Below, one piece after another: positions 37,146 to 50,264 of a stretch of DNA of 64,000 bases; the stretch's first letter is position 1, and the number at the start of each line of letters is the position of its first letter. The notes below the pieces were generated by a model that saw only the letters and a list, made by a program, of their open reading frames with translations, made no database searches and was not told where the DNA came from. The position numbers and the translations under genes were made by a program. Where the stretch lies: contig CM060964.1 of NCBI GenBank assembly GCA_030765045.1, positions 153,848,490 to 153,912,489 on the forward strand, written 5' to 3'. Origin of the DNA: Tenodera sinensis (lineage: Eukaryota; Arthropoda; Insecta; Mantodea; Mantidae).

Positions 37146-37757
37146 TAAATAGTATATTCTTCCAGGCTGATAAACCGTTGTCTGCTGGTGTTTTGATGTC
37201 CAGATGTTTCGTCCACACCTGCGGTGAACATCAATGGTGTAGCCCCAATCTTCTTGGTGAAGTTCAGTCACAACTGACCCTTGGCTGGAAATACAGCGAT
37301 ATTTATAGGTGAGTGTGGTGGGCAGGGCTTGACTTCTCCAATGTTGCTGGTTGGCGACTGGCTAGCATGTGTTTGGTCTGCAGATATCTGTTCAGTGTAT
37401 TTAAGTATTGGAAACCAGATTTTGTTCAGTTGAGGGCTTCTTTTCTGTTGAAGTTTTTCGGGTGTTTGTAGATTTATATTGCTTCGCATTATAATCTGGC
37501 ATAATAGTGTCCCAGCCAGGAAAATCTGCAGTTGTAGAGCATGCTTTATGGGCAGAAGGTGAGCACATAATCCAATATAAGGAGACGACCATCCTTTCTT
37601 CAATACGACACTCCAGCCAATGAGTCAGTTGTGACTGAACCTTTACCAAGACAAATGAGACCATGCCACTGATGATGTTCACTGCAGATGTGGACGAAAC
37701 ATCTGGGCATAAAAATGTCAGCAGACCATGGCTTACAAGCCCAGAAGAATCCACTAT
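37146..37757 (-). mobile_element. Penelope-like 3' region with inverted terminal arms
   Basis: Outer arms are complementary: about 37146-37290 against 37610-37757, including the block CCAGATGTTTCGTCCACA and the block GTTCAGTCACAACTGAC. Between them, on the minus strand, a shifted frame carries QLNKIWFPILKYTEQ, the family's usual end after the GIY-YIG domain. So this is a PLE tail with an inverted pair of pLTR-like arms. The ends resemble those of the fold-backs at 50.65 and 55.62 kb (GGTCTGCTG..., ...GGCTTACAAGCCC). Confidence 0.8.
37669..37699 (+). ncRNA. Hammerhead-ribozyme-like core
   Basis: CTGATGA (37669-37675) is followed by a hairpin GTTCAC/GTGGAC (37677-37682 with 37690-37695, one G-U pair) and then GAAA (37696-37699). 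This is the exact order CUGANGA - stem II - GAAA of a hammerhead catalytic core. Hammerhead motifs are established in PLE terminal regions. Stem I/III closure and the cleavage triplet were not resolved by eye. Confidence 0.55.
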
Positions 37758-37769
37758 TCATTACAATGA

Positions 37770-38790
<1,021 letters not shown>

Positions 38791-39920
38791 AAGATTTAAA
38801 GCTTTCACGGAGCACGTTATTACTTAAGGCTTTACGGCTGATCACCCGTGAAGCCTTAATTAACAATGACAAGGGATGTCCAGCAGCTACTTATTGGTGT
38901 CAGCAATATCGCAACGTTGCTCGATACATCTTATTATTAAGGGGGATAACTGAGTTTTCATATCCAACAGCTTAGCAAGACATCCATTCTACCAACAAAC
39001 TTCATGAAAGAATTATATAGGAGCACTCTTATTCCCTTTTGGATTCAAGGATTACTTCCATTTGTCTTTGAATTTCCTGAATGTTGACAGAAGACTAGCT
39101 TCTGCTTTCCCACAATAGTTTTGTGCTCATGTCTGCAGGCCTAAATTACTAATGGAAACAGTAACTCAATTTTCAGGTTTCACAAGATCTTGACTGAAAA
39201 TGTTTTTGTCTCTTTAGAATAATATGAAAGTGTGGTTTGTTGGTACACATTAATGAAAAACACATATTTATGCAAAATAATGAAATATGAACACTTTACT
39301 AAACATTATGACATTCAAAATGTTCCAGATTCTGTACTGCATAAATGTGCTGTTATAAAAATGCTTGTTTTTATGCACCCAGCAGATGAAGTTAAGAAAT
39401 CAGATTCCATATTTGATGGTGATGATGCTGGTGATAAGTAAGAACTGGGGAAACTTAACTCCATTTTAATCTGAAATGCACAAACAGCATCATGTAATCA
39501 GTTCCCTCTTAAAAATATGTTATGCCTAAATTAAGCAAGTAAATTATGAAAAAATGTAATTAGATAATACATTTTTACTTAATAGTATATTTTCTTTCCA
39601 TTAAGAATGATAACCTACAGTTACAAAACATACAATCATTAAAGCTGTCAAAGGCAATTTAACAATCCATAAGATTGAAAAATTGAAAATTCCACCTATC
39701 TTCCCTTTATATAATCTATCCATTTATGGTCTTCTTAGTTAATATCCCACAAAGGTTTGAGAAAACAGAAAATATAGTGGAGGTTGCGAACAAAACTTGT
39801 TAAATGAACAAAATTAACAATTAAGGTTTTTGAGGTTTCAGTAGATTTAGACAGGCAGTCATTTGAATGTAACTGATTCTGTTCAAACACAGTCATTAAA
39901 ATGAGAAAACATTAAAGCAG
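38791..39920. other. No identifiable gene
   Basis: It contains a 32 bp block (about 38847-38878, CGGCTGATCACCCGTGAAGC onward) that recurs at about 40614-40645 inside the pogo-type element. The open stretch 39232-39441 is unrecognised and unsupported. Confidence 0.45.
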
Positions 39921-39922
39921 TA

Positions 39923-40845
39923 CAGTAAAACCTCATTTATCCAGACTAACTGGGACCAAAGGTAACTGGAAAATTGAAAGTCTGGATAGTAGGCAGAACA
40001 AAATTCTTAAATCATTAAATAAGCAGATTTGTCATTTATGGCGATAAAAACTATGTGTTCTAACAAAATTATGTATGGTACATAGTATGTATTGTTTACA
40101 AAATTATGTATAGTACATAGTATGTATTGTTTATAACACATTAAAATACATACAAATTTTAATCACGTAAAGTCTTAACAAAGAACTGATCCACAGTCTT
40201 CTGTTTTAAACACATGTGGCATTTGAACGAAGTAGGGTCATTATCATTAATAGTTCAGCTGGAGTGGTGTTGGGCTGATGCCCCAGGTATGCCATGTTTG
40301 TCAGCACTCCCAATTCAGCAGCTATTTTCTTGAATGTTTCTCCTTTATTAATCTGATTAATAGCATCCTACTTTTTATCCTTTGAAACAATGAGGTTGTT
40401 TACTTTGATGTAATTTTAAACTTGTACAGTGAATTATACTCCCAAACACTTTGATAAGACAAAAACAATCCAGTTGAAACACACACAATATACTTAATGG
40501 GGGAGATGTTGAGATCAAGGTTAATGCTTTCTTCTGGCGCTATTTATTACTGGTGGGACATACCACATCAGCACTGCATGTCACACTACTAAAACTTTCC
40601 AAAACACAACACACGGCTGATTACCCATGAAGCCTTGATTAACAACAGATAGTGTTTTATAGTACGCATTACCATAATTTACTGCACAATTTATTCAGGA
40701 ACCATACATTGAATCAAACTATTAGTTAACTTTCTTGCTATCATAGTTAAGTTTATTATCTAATGTAAACAGTACATTAAAAAATATAAATATCTACAAG
40801 TTTGATCTAGATAATCTGGAGATCCAGATAAACAAGGTTTTACTG
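39923..40845 (-). mobile_element. pogo/Tigger-type element, internally deleted (923 bp)
   Basis: The left end CAGTAAAACCTCATTTATCC and the right end (complement of CAGTAAAACCTTGTTTATCT) are inverted, with TA at both sides (39921-39922 and 40846-40847), the pogo hallmark. Minus strand near 40400-40320 keeps INQINKGETFKKIAAELGV, the N-terminal helix-turn-helix of Tigger/CENP-B-like transposases, and near 40210-40180 LKQKTVDQFF, the usual C-terminal end. The catalytic middle is deleted. A 38 bp tandem duplication lies at about 40067-40142. Confidence 0.85.
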
Positions 40846-41171
40846 TACTTTCAATCAAAACTGGACAAGCCATGGCACACAAGTAATAATGCAGTATTTA
40901 TTTGTTTTGTATCAAATCTGGACAAATCCATACGTTGTTTTTAAAAGCTTATATCCCTCTTTGCAGGGTTACTTTTTTCAGGTAGGGAATGTATCTAATA
41001 GGACAATTAGTAGTGAAAAAGATCCTATTAGTTAGAATTGAATAATTTTGATGAGTCAAAAACTAAGACATTTAATTCCTTAAGTAGCCTTAAAACAGAA
41101 AGATAATTCAAATATGATTTATCTTTAATTTTGTAAATTGAATTTTTTTAATTTTGTAAACTGTTTACAAG

Positions 41172-41709
41172 TGAGCCAATCGCAGAGTAATTGAGTTGAC
41201 TCGAGTAGTCTTGTTTGGTTTGATGGCCGCTAGGAGCGTGACTGTCGCTGGCAGGCTGGTGCCAGAAAGCTGGCGCCAGTCAGTCTTGGCGTGGATTTTC
41301 AGGAGAGAGGTCTTGGCATAATTGGTAAGTGGGGACTATCTAGTTCGCCGTTAATATTGCATGTTTAAGTTAAAGGGGGAGGGCCTTCCTGATACTCTGT
41401 GAGCTTCTTGACGCTCTGCGAATGTGCTCAATTGTACTTGAATACGGGAATTCACATTGTGTTTAATCTAGAGCAAAAGGTTAAAAGTACATGTATTGTA
41501 GTTGTCATAGATGACTTTCAGGCCGCAATTATTTTGTTTAATTTATGAATAAAAAGTGAAAACTGCCCACTACTTTTATTTTAAAAAAAAAGGGGTGGGG
41601 GGCATTCCACTCTCTTGTATAGGTTTGCCGTTAACCAACCCTACCCGGTCCGTATTAGTTATAGAGAGGCATTCCTTTGGAGGACAAGCCACATAATGAA
41701 AATGGTGCA
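41172..41709 (+). repeat. 5' LTR of the gypsy element (538 bp)
   Basis: It runs TGAGCCAATCGC...AATGGTGCA and is nearly identical to 47674-48194. It carries an 18-19 bp segment (GAGCTTCTTGACGCTCTG region, about 41400-41417) absent from the 3' copy. An AATAAAAAGTG polyadenylation-like signal lies near 41545 and a G-rich tract near 41590. The primer-binding site follows from about 41714 (TGGTAGCAGAG). Confidence 0.93.
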
Positions 41710-41790
41710 ATTTTGGTAGCAGAGTGTGGTTAAAATTGGCGGTAGTGAAGGTAGTTGAGTTTTTAGGAGGCAGAGTATTTGATTTTAGTT

Positions 41791-43040
41791 ATGGCCGTAT
41801 CGCCAGATTTTCACCTTTTGCGAAAGCATGAATTGATTTTTGAAGTGGGAATTCGTGGGGAGATTACTTAATTACGGCAGATGTACCTGCCCTATTAGAC
41901 ATTTTCTGTAAGGCAAGGAGAAGGATTGTGTTAAATTAGCCGACACACATCCTTTAGTTGTAGAGTCGCCTTCAATATGCGAGGCAGCGAACTTAGAGTT
42001 TGCTGAATTGTTTGATGATCCCAATGCCAGTTCTTGTTTTTCAAAACACCAGATTAGGCGTTTAACTGCTAGAATTTTTCATTATTTGCAAAGAGTGGAT
42101 TATTTTTTACGATTTCCACCGGGCATAAAATTTACGACACCATTAGCTGACCTATGAAACCAGTTTAAGAAATATCTAGATCAGCTTTCGCAACAGCAGG
42201 GGGAAACCTCTTTAGTGTCTAGTATGCCGTCTAATGCAGGTCCAACTGTGTCAGCTTTCAAACCCTTAAAACTATTACATCCACTTCAACAGCTGGCAGA
42301 ATCATTTCAACCTTTTGAGTTAGTAGATGTTTCAACTGCGGTAAGTTCCTAAAATTTCTGGTTCGGCCTAAAGAGCGTGCAAGGTTGTGTGAAATTTCTG
42401 ACTTACTATTGTTAGAAGTGATTATGTCCAGATCGGTCGATATGGTGCACGATATCATTGGAAATGTTAAAGGGAACGCTGACCCGATAAATGACTTATA
42501 CGAGAGGGTTTTGAGATGTTTTATCCTAGTCGCGTTTTGCATAAGTTAGTCCAGGCTTATTATTTGAAACCCCAGGGGTTGGGAGAATCTTTTGCGGATT
42601 ATGTGGCAAGCGTGAAATTGTTTGCACGTGTTTTGAGATTGCCAGACGCAGAGAGCAAGATTTGTGATTTAATTCTTACTGGCCTGGCTCCTGACACACG
42701 TTCAGTCTTGGTATTTGTGTCATGACCAACAAGCTTTAAAGATTTAGAAGCTCTTTTTCCTCATTTAGCGGATTATCACGCTTCAAATTCGGCACATGGT
42801 GTTGATGTGTCTCGACCTCCACCAATCGGTGTGGAAGACCACGCACAGCATTATGGTAGTGCAGTTCCCGGGCGAGGGAATGTTCGGTCAAATAGGCCTT
42901 GTTTTCGGTGTGGATCTACTAGTTATCTGGTAAACCAATGTGCTGTTCGTCGTGGTCGGGGGAGGTATGTTCGAGTACCAAAGGAAAGGGGCGTTCCAAC
43001 ATGTCCCAGTCGACGCCAGGCGTGCTTTCTGCTAGTATGA
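41791..43040 (+). pseudogene. gag: gypsy gag, disrupted
   Basis: The capsid-like region is seen in pieces: 42516-42725 has LHKLVQAYYLKPQGLGESFA and DYVASVKLFARVLRLP. The tail holds the zinc knuckle CFRCGSTSYLVNQC (about 42900-42941). In the usual C-x2-C-x4-H-x4-C knuckle the His is replaced by Tyr here. Numerous stops occur between 41850 and 42500. The structural role (particle formation, RNA packaging) is known for the family. This copy cannot provide it. Confidence 0.8.
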
Positions 43041-44362
43041 CATTTCGTCGTCTGGTAGGCAAGCCAAAATATTTGAAGCCGACAGTTCAGTTGTTGGTTG
43101 GTGAACACCCACTACTTGCCCTTTTAGACTCGGGAAGTTTATGTTCATTAGTTCACGAAGCTTACTATTATCAATACCTTGTTAAAGGCTCGAGTAAGCC
43201 CCAGAAGTGTAATATACAGTGTATTTCTGTTAACGGTCGTAGCTTCCAGGTAAATACGAAAGTTCAATTAACGATTCGCCTGTCGCGATTCACCTAGAAA
43301 CATCTTTTTTATCTGTTGCCAGATTTGCCTTTTAAAATAATTTTGGGCTCAGACTTTATGGCTCGAGTCGGGCTAAGGCTTCATTTTCGTGCAAAGGAAG
43401 TTTCGTTTGATTTTGCGCCAGATGAGCGCGTTCGATTTCAGGACGGGCAGTTCTCCAAACAGGTCCCTGTTGCTCCAAGTGACTTGGTAGAGCAGGTTAA
43501 CAGCGAGAGTGTTTTCTCCCATTTGACCGCAGATCGGGCTCATTCATTGGAACAGTTGTGCGCTAAACACGCGGCATTGTTTACAAGTCGATTGGGGGTC
43601 ACGGATTTAGTTGAATATGACATCCAGTTAACAGACACCACTCCTGTGAAGTTAGCTCCATATAGGCTGACTCCGCCCAAAATGGCTCTACTTAGGAGCA
43701 AAATTGAGGACATGTTGGAGAAAGGGGTGATTCGTCCGTCCGTATCTAATTATAGTAGTCCTGTATTTATGGTTCCGAAGGGCAATAACGATTTTAGGGT
43801 AGTGGTGGACTATCGACACTTAAATAAGAGGATCAAAATTGAGGCCCAACCCATGGCGCATTTAAACTCTGCGGCTCATTATTTTGCTGACGCGAAGGTG
43901 TTCACTACTTTATATTTAAATAATGCTTATTATCAGATACCTTCATCAGAATCGTCTAAACCAGTGACGGCATTCTCAACCCCTTGGCGACTGTATGAGT
44001 TTCAAAGAGTGCCCTTTGGTTTAGCAACCGGTGCCCAAGTATTGTCACGGCTGTTAGATCAATTGTTTTCGGATATTAAGTTTAAGTATGTTTTTCACTA
44101 TTTAGATGATGTGATTTACTCACCCGATTTTGACACGCATTGCCACCATCTTTCAGAAGTCTTTTCGCGTATAGAACGTGCAGGCCTAACGTTAGGTAAG
44201 GAGAAATGTGTTTTCGCTACAGGTCAAATTTCGTTTTTGGGTCATATCGTCTCTCCGGCAGGGATAACCATCGATCCTGATCGAACTAAAGCAATACGGA
44301 ACTTTCCTCCTCCGAAGACTGTTAGGGCTTTAGCCAGATACATAGGGATGGTCAATTTTTAA
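42938..44362 (+). pseudogene. pol: gypsy protease and reverse transcriptase
   Basis: The protease motif ALLDSGSLCSLV is near 43120. A frame change near 43295 leads to the 348-codon stretch 43316-44362: LAPYRLTPPKMALLRSKIED, GVIRPSVSNYSSPVFMVPKG, DFRVVVDYRHLNKR, then motif A FTTLYLNNAYYQIP, GLATGAQVL, and motif C YVFHYLDDVI (about 44094-44120). In motif A the catalytic Asp (usual TTLDLxxxYxQI) is Tyr, which alone would abolish polymerisation. Motif C is intact. The stop at 44360 cuts the connection domain. Confidence 0.92.
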
Positions 44363-45320
44363 AGTAAATTTATCCCTAATTTCGCTGCTCGCGCTGAACC
44401 GCTTCATCGACTCCAGCGAAAGGGAGCCCAATTCTGCTGGAATGAAGAGCAACAACACACATTTGAGAATCTCAAGCAGGCTATTATGAATCCTCCCGTT
44501 TTGGCTTTTCCCGATTTTTCTCGCCAGTTCGTCTTACAAACTGATGCTAGTAAAGGATCATTGGCCGCTGTTCTGCTCCAGGATTTTCCGGAGGGGCGTC
44601 GCGCCATTGCCTATAATTCCCGCACTCTTACCCCAGCGGAACATAAATACTCAGTTTATGAGATGGAGACCTTAGCCGTCCTGTTTGGATTGGAAAAATA
44701 TCAGGAGTATCTTGAACATGTGGAGTTTACACTCGAGTGTGATAATCAGGCACTCACGTGGTCTCTGGCAACTCCTTGAACCACTGGAAGGTTAGCGCGT
44801 TGGGGGGTGCATATTTGCGCGTTTAAGTTTGTTCCTGTTCATATTAGAAGTTCTGAAAATTGTGTAGCAGATGTATTAACTAGAGTGTTTACAGAGCCGG
44901 TGGATAGTAAATCAGATAGGGGTGATCTTGCAGCAGTGTGTACCTTTCCCGAATTGTTTGAAGGGTTGCCAATACATCAGAGACGAGACTCGGATTTACG
45001 GACTATTATTGACCAATTGGAGACCGGTCAGACAGTGCCTTCGTGTCATCTTAAGGATGGTGTACTTTTAACACGTGCCACATTTGACGGTAAGGAAAAA
45101 GTAGTTTTGCTGCGTGCTCTAGTGCCCATGGTATGCAAATATTTCCATTCATCACCAATGGGGGGACGTTTGGGTATAGCAAAGACTAAAGGTAAAATTC
45201 GGGAACATTTTGTGTGGCCAGGGATGTATAAAGAGATTGCTGCGCATGTTAAGGCATGTCAAATTTGTGCCATGGCAAAACCGGCACAATGTACTGTGTG
45301 GAGGGGGATTAGCATCTGAA
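44363..45320 (+). pseudogene. pol: gypsy RNase H and integrase zinc-binding domain
   Basis: 44486-44779 holds FVLQTDASKGSLAAVLLQ, KYSVYEMETLAVLFGLEKYQ and LECDNQALTW, the three acidic positions of RNase H. After a TGA, 44807-45319 continues with FKFVPVHIRSSENCVADVLTR and the integrase N-terminus YFHSSPMGGRLGIAKTKGKI, HVKACQICAMAKP. The second zinc-binding His (usual GGHLG) is Arg here. A frameshift near 45290 separates this from the core. Confidence 0.9.
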
Positions 45321-46156
45321 GTTGCAACCAAGCCTTTGGAAAAATTGTTTGTAGATTTTGTAGGTCCTTTCCTGCGTTCGGTGCAAGGCAACACTTATGC
45401 GTTGGTTATGGTAGACGCATTCACACAGTTCATATGGCTGAGTGCTATTCCTAACGCCACGTCGCATAATGCAATTAAAGAATTGTCAAAGATTTTTGCT
45501 GCCTTTGGAGCATCCCGCATTTTGGTGTCCGATAATGGCACACAATTTACTTCGGGTCAATTTAAGAATTTTTGTTTCACTGGGGCATTAAAGCAATTAC
45601 AACTACACCCTACTACCCTCGTCCTTCTCATGCTGAGAGGTTTAATAGGAATTTGAAGTCGGCTTTAATAGCCTTTCACCATCAAAATCACAAAAGATGG
45701 GATTGTAACTTTGCGCATTTACAATTAGCCTTTAATACTGCCCGACATGAATCCCATGACACCACCCCGTTTAAGTTCATGTTAGCTTTTGCTCCAAATT
45801 TTCCTTTAGCAAACCTTTGGGCTTTGGATGATCTTTTACCACAGCATTTTGATGCCGAAGTTATTTGTGCTAATTGGCAACGCGCTTTCAATAATCTTAA
45901 AAGAGCACAATTCCGTGTGAAGCAGAAACATGATGTAAATAAAAGGCCCTCTCCATTTGTGCTTGGCCAACGGGTTATGTGTAGGTGTTATCCTGTAAGC
46001 TCGAAGGCCAATGCGTATGCAGCTAAATTAGCGCTACGATATACTGGGCCATGGGAAATAGTTCGTTTGTATAAAGGTGTATCTGCCACGATCAAAGATC
46101 TCTCTTCTGGACATACACGTCGAGCTCATATTTCCCAACTCAAACCTTTTCCTTGA
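45321..46156 (+). pseudogene. pol: gypsy integrase core and C-terminal domain
   Basis: The core shows LEKLFVDFVGPFLRS (first Asp), GASRILVSDNGTQFTS (second Asp, about 45530) and, after a frameshift near 45590, HAERFNRNLKSALIAF (catalytic Glu, about 45633). The C-terminal domain follows: FNTARHESHDTTPFKFMLAF, then RVKQKHDVNKRPSPFVLGQR and ALRYTGPWEIVRLYKGVS, ending RRAHISQLKPFP at a stop at 46154. The DDE triad is present but split over two frames. Confidence 0.9.
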
Positions 46157-47673
46157 TTCCCAGGGTTAGATGGAAGGGTTTATGTCCTGTGTTATGTTGC
46201 CTTTCTTGTTTTGAAGTATTTGTGTAACTTCATTTAAATTGTGTTTTTCTGTGTACAATGTTTTGGTTCTTTTGTGGACCGCAAACGAAAGCAAGCCACG
46301 CGCGTGCTTCCTGGTTTCTGAGGGTGCGTGCCCTCACTTAGGCATGTTTATGTGTCATTCAACGGCAGGTATGGAGCATCACCTCTTGTCGAGTGACGTG
46401 TGCGAGCTAGCTGCCGCTTAGCCGGGATTTGAAAGGTGTGCTGGTTGCTCACCATTCGGGGGTTTGTTATGTTGGCCGAGTTTTCGGTATGTGTTTGTGT
46501 GTAGATTGTCGCCGGCGTTTGTGTTGTAGTTTCGTTTTTTGTTTGTTGTGGTTGTGCTATGTGTTTAGTTGTGTTAGTGGTTGTGATCTTTGGTGTAGTG
46601 TGTGACTGATATATGGTCTAGGCCACAAAGTGTTTTAAGTGATTGCTAGCAAACTTACTGTGCACAGAACCTATTATATGAAAGCAAATAAATATATAAT
46701 AAGAAAGGTCATTCACTCAGTTAGGCTAGTTTCATTGTTCATTGCTTTTTCCTGCTCTGTGGTGTGTGAGAAGTAATTGTTAGTTAACACCATTTGTTCT
46801 CTGAAGTTCAAATTTCTCTTATGAATTTTGCTTATATTAACTTATATTACTATAAAGATGTTTATTGTGATTTATAATTGTAACGCTTTCCGTTTCAAAG
46901 TTAGATTTTCATTATGAAATTTATTAAATTGTTGTATTTCCTATGAATTCTTATCATAGTTATCGCCCTTGGCCAAATTTCACAATTCTGGTTATATTGT
47001 TGTTGATTTAATGTATGCATATCATACACATTGTTATAATTCTTATGTTGGGCCCAGTTTGCTGCTGTCTATCTTATTTTGCAGTGGGATTTTGAGAGTT
47101 TGTGCCGCCTTCCTTCCTGTCCATTCTTTTTGTCTTAGACGCCGCTCCCTGGCGTGACCTCACCTATGCTACGAATTATGCTGATGGAAGACAGTCCTGG
47201 GAAATTGAGCCGAAACCAGTGTTGGCTCTAGCTTGGTGGTCAACTAGCCTTGGAAGCACGTGGGAGACACGCTTTAGTTTCCTGTACTTTCACAACTGCT
47301 TGGGTCATCCACCTTAGTAATGGCTTCCGGACACACTAACATCTGGAATCTTCTGGCAGTGTAAGGTACTGCCTTCCGGACCCACTGACATCTGGAACCT
47401 TCTGGCAGTGTAAGGTACTGACTCTCGGACACACTGACTTCTGAAATTTCCGTCAGTGTAAGGTGATAGTGAACCATCATCAAGTAAGGAGGGTGACAAT
47501 GTCGGCTTTCCTCCTGTTTGTGTGTGGTGGAAAAACCAAGGTTGGTGGTGAAGTTTATTGTTGACATAAGTGAAGTGTTGGTGCCAGGGAGTGCTGAGAC
47601 AAGAAAAACATTTCCTTTTTTTCCTATGCCTATTGGCGGCCCTTAGGCCGTGTTTTGGGGAGGGGGGAGCGTT
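46157..47673 (+). other. gypsy 3' untranslated region with a 49 bp tandem repeat
   Basis: No env-like coding stretch. Three diverged units of 49 bp lie at about 47324-47470, each with CGGACACACTGACATCTGGA-like and CTGGCAGTGTAAGGTACTG blocks. The polypurine tract ends the region. Confidence 0.75.
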
Positions 47674-48194
47674 TGAGCCAATCGCAGAGTATTCGAGTTG
47701 ACTCGAGTAGCCTAGTTTGGTTTGATGGCCGCTAGGAGTGTGACTGTCGCTGGCAGGCTGGTGCCGGAAAGCTGGCACCAGTCAGTCTCGGCGTGGATTT
47801 TCAGGAGAGAGGTCTTGGCATAATTGGTAAGTGGGGACTATCTAGTTCGCCGTTAATATTGCATGTTTAAGTTAAAGGGGGAGGGCCTTCCTGATACCCT
47901 GCGAATGTGCTCAATTGTACTTGAATACAGGAATTCACATTGTGTGTAATCTAGAGCAAAAGGTTAAAAGTACATGTATTGTAGTTGTCATAAATGACTT
48001 TCAGGTTGCAATTATTCTGTTTAATTTATGAATAAAAAGTGAAGACTGCCCACTACTTTTATTTTAAAAAAAAAGGGGGGGGGGGGGCATTCCACTCTCT
48101 TGTATAGGTTTGCCGTTAACCAACCCTACCCGGTCCGTATTAGTTATAGAGAGGCATTCCTTTGGAGGACAAGCCACATAATAAAAATGGTGCA
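47674..48194 (+). repeat. 3' LTR of the gypsy element (521 bp)
   Basis: It matches the 5' LTR throughout with scattered substitutions (for example GGAGCGTG versus GGAGTGTG), one 18-19 bp deletion near 47900 and a longer G-run at about 48073-48086. It ends AATGGTGCA. Confidence 0.93.
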
Positions 48195-48616
48195 GAAGCA
48201 TTAAAACCATTTACAAAGTTTCTACAAAGTAATTTTTTTAAAGCATTGTATTACAAAGTTGTATCATAATGCAAGTAAAATAAATCTGTGATACGATACA
48301 CTCTGAGAAATGTGTTTATTTCATTTCATTTCTGAAACGACATTACTAAAGTATTTCCTATCAAAATCAGATATATTCAAACCTGCCAAACAAAACTGGA
48401 TAAACCCAAAGCTTTTTTCTCTGTAACCTGTAAACAAAAAATATAAAAAAATATGGTTTACATTATAACATCAAGGGATATGCCATGTGCTAATAATAAA
48501 CATTTGTGTCACTTTTGAGCAAAGTGAAGCCTAATAGTTTTTTCTGCTTCCTGGAAGAAACACTCGTTTTGGCTTAACTGGTTTTGTGCGCAATCTCTTA
48601 TCTTCTGTTACCTTTA

Positions 48617-50264
48617 GGCCTGGTATTATAAATGTGGTTTGACTGGAAGTTTAGTTAAACTAATCCAAAAGTTCAACTGCACATGCTGCTTTATAAACTT
48701 CTGATTAGTTAACAGCAATGCAATGGTGTTAGTATACCTGAAGACAAAGAAAAGACTTAGAATGCTAGTCTTCTTCTTACACCATAACTAAATGCTGTTG
48801 GCATAGGTCCTAGCATGTAATTTTATTAATGCTCATGTAAACTTGTACTGTAAGTTTACGTCATGTATGATTAATTGCACTACATGGTTCTAGCTTTTGT
48901 TTACACTTAATTTTAAAAACACACTGCTATTTTAATAGCCATCCAATATTAAAATATATTATGATTTTAGGGTTCATACTGTCTTGTTAATTTCTGTATC
49001 TCTTTCAAATTAGACATAATGAGATAAGCACCGTCTGTTTTATAAGTCTGAATCTGTTTAAAATCATGGGCATTCCTCATCTCAAACCGATTAGGTCTAT
49101 TTAAGAAAGTCTTGGGTCCCTGAGGTGTTTCAACTTCATCATAATAGCTATTCCTCAAATATCTCCCCAGTATCCACATGTACAGCTGGGACCGCCATCT
49201 TACACATAGCATTAAACAGCAGTTAAATGATGAATGGAGTATATTGAAGTTCAACTTAAGATTACTGTTTATAAAATGAAATAAAACATTAAACTATAGT
49301 TTAAACCTCCTTTATAATACAGGCTATTAAAGAAATTAGTCTTACCCGTTTCCAAATTTCACATTGTAATCAGTGTTTTGATAACAAAGACAAAAAACAA
49401 ACACTTTAGCATTCTGAAACTAGTCATTATTCCCATTCTGTTGTTCCAGGTGGCTTCGAAGTCAGGTCATACAGAACTCTTGAAACTCCAGGAACACCCA
49501 GAATTTCTGTCACCATCTTTTGGATAACCTAGAATTCGGTAAACAGATTACAATTATGTTCCTACTGATTGCTAGAAGTCAGTATTTACAATTTAAGGAG
49601 ATTATTTTTACTGCAATAGAAATGTTGAACTACAAAAGGCACTAACCACCATTTTCTCAATAACTCTTCCAATAGCAAAAAATGGGACTATGATTTAATG
49701 GCTCTGCACCCATGAAAAAGAGCTATATTCAAGTAGGATGTAGTAGAGAAATGTTCTAAAAGATGTCACTAGGGCTGTGTCCAAAGGTGGTGTCACTAAA
49801 AAAGGCGCTACTAGCACACCATTGCACATTGCTGTTGCAGAACACTTAAAGGTTTGTTTATTTGTTGAAGATGGAGGGAACTGATCATTCTATCTCAGAT
49901 GAAACTAAAAAGAAATGTGAGAAAAACATTGTGAAACATAGTATGTTAAAACAAAATACAAAAGTCTACTCTTTCCCTTAGTGGAAAACACATTACTGCA
50001 AGAAAGTATCTGGAGAAACAAAGCAAGTAAACAATGTTATAAAGACAATATCATTATCATTATTATGGAATTACAATCAAGTTAATGTCAAATGTGTTTC
50101 AAGAAAGACAAAAATTTTCTAATGTTATGAATAAAAATTAGCCAATTAAATATTGCTTATATTCTTAATTTTATGGCAGTTTTTTAAGCTACGCATGCTG
50201 AAGCATGCTCAATGTACGTGCGCTAGCTTTTAGCACATGATGCATTTAATGAAGACATGGCCCC
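48617..50264 (-). mobile_element. PIF/Harbinger remnant
   Basis: The left end GGCCTGGTATTATAAATG and the complement of the right end (GGCCATGTCTTCATTAAATG) are similar inverted ends of Harbinger type. Minus strand 49190-48967 has ILGRYLRNSYYDEVETPQGP, FLNRPNRFEMRNAHDFKQ and DGAYLIMSNLKEI, the N-terminus of HARBI1-like nucleases. The catalytic part is missing. A second minus-strand piece (about 49530-49435, GVPGVSRVLYDLTSKPPGTT) may belong to the accessory gene. A target duplication was not found. Confidence 0.6.

Larger units (their letters stand above)
41172..48194 (+). mobile_element. Ty3/gypsy LTR retrotransposon, full-length but inactive (7.0 kb)
   Basis: It has two LTRs, a primer site, gag, protease, RT, RNase H, integrase, a 1.5 kb 3' untranslated region and a polypurine tract (GGGGAGGGGGGAG, about 47657-47669). 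No envelope gene was seen. Flanks CAAG (41168-41171) and GAAG (48195-48198) could be a decayed 4 bp target duplication. The LTRs are highly similar, so insertion is moderately recent, yet the coding region is multiply disrupted. Confidence 0.92.

Noticed and set aside
47102..47778. Possible envelope gene after gypsy pol
   Set aside because: No signal peptide, membrane segment or known env pattern. The longest frame is on the opposite strand and runs over the 49 bp tandem repeat.
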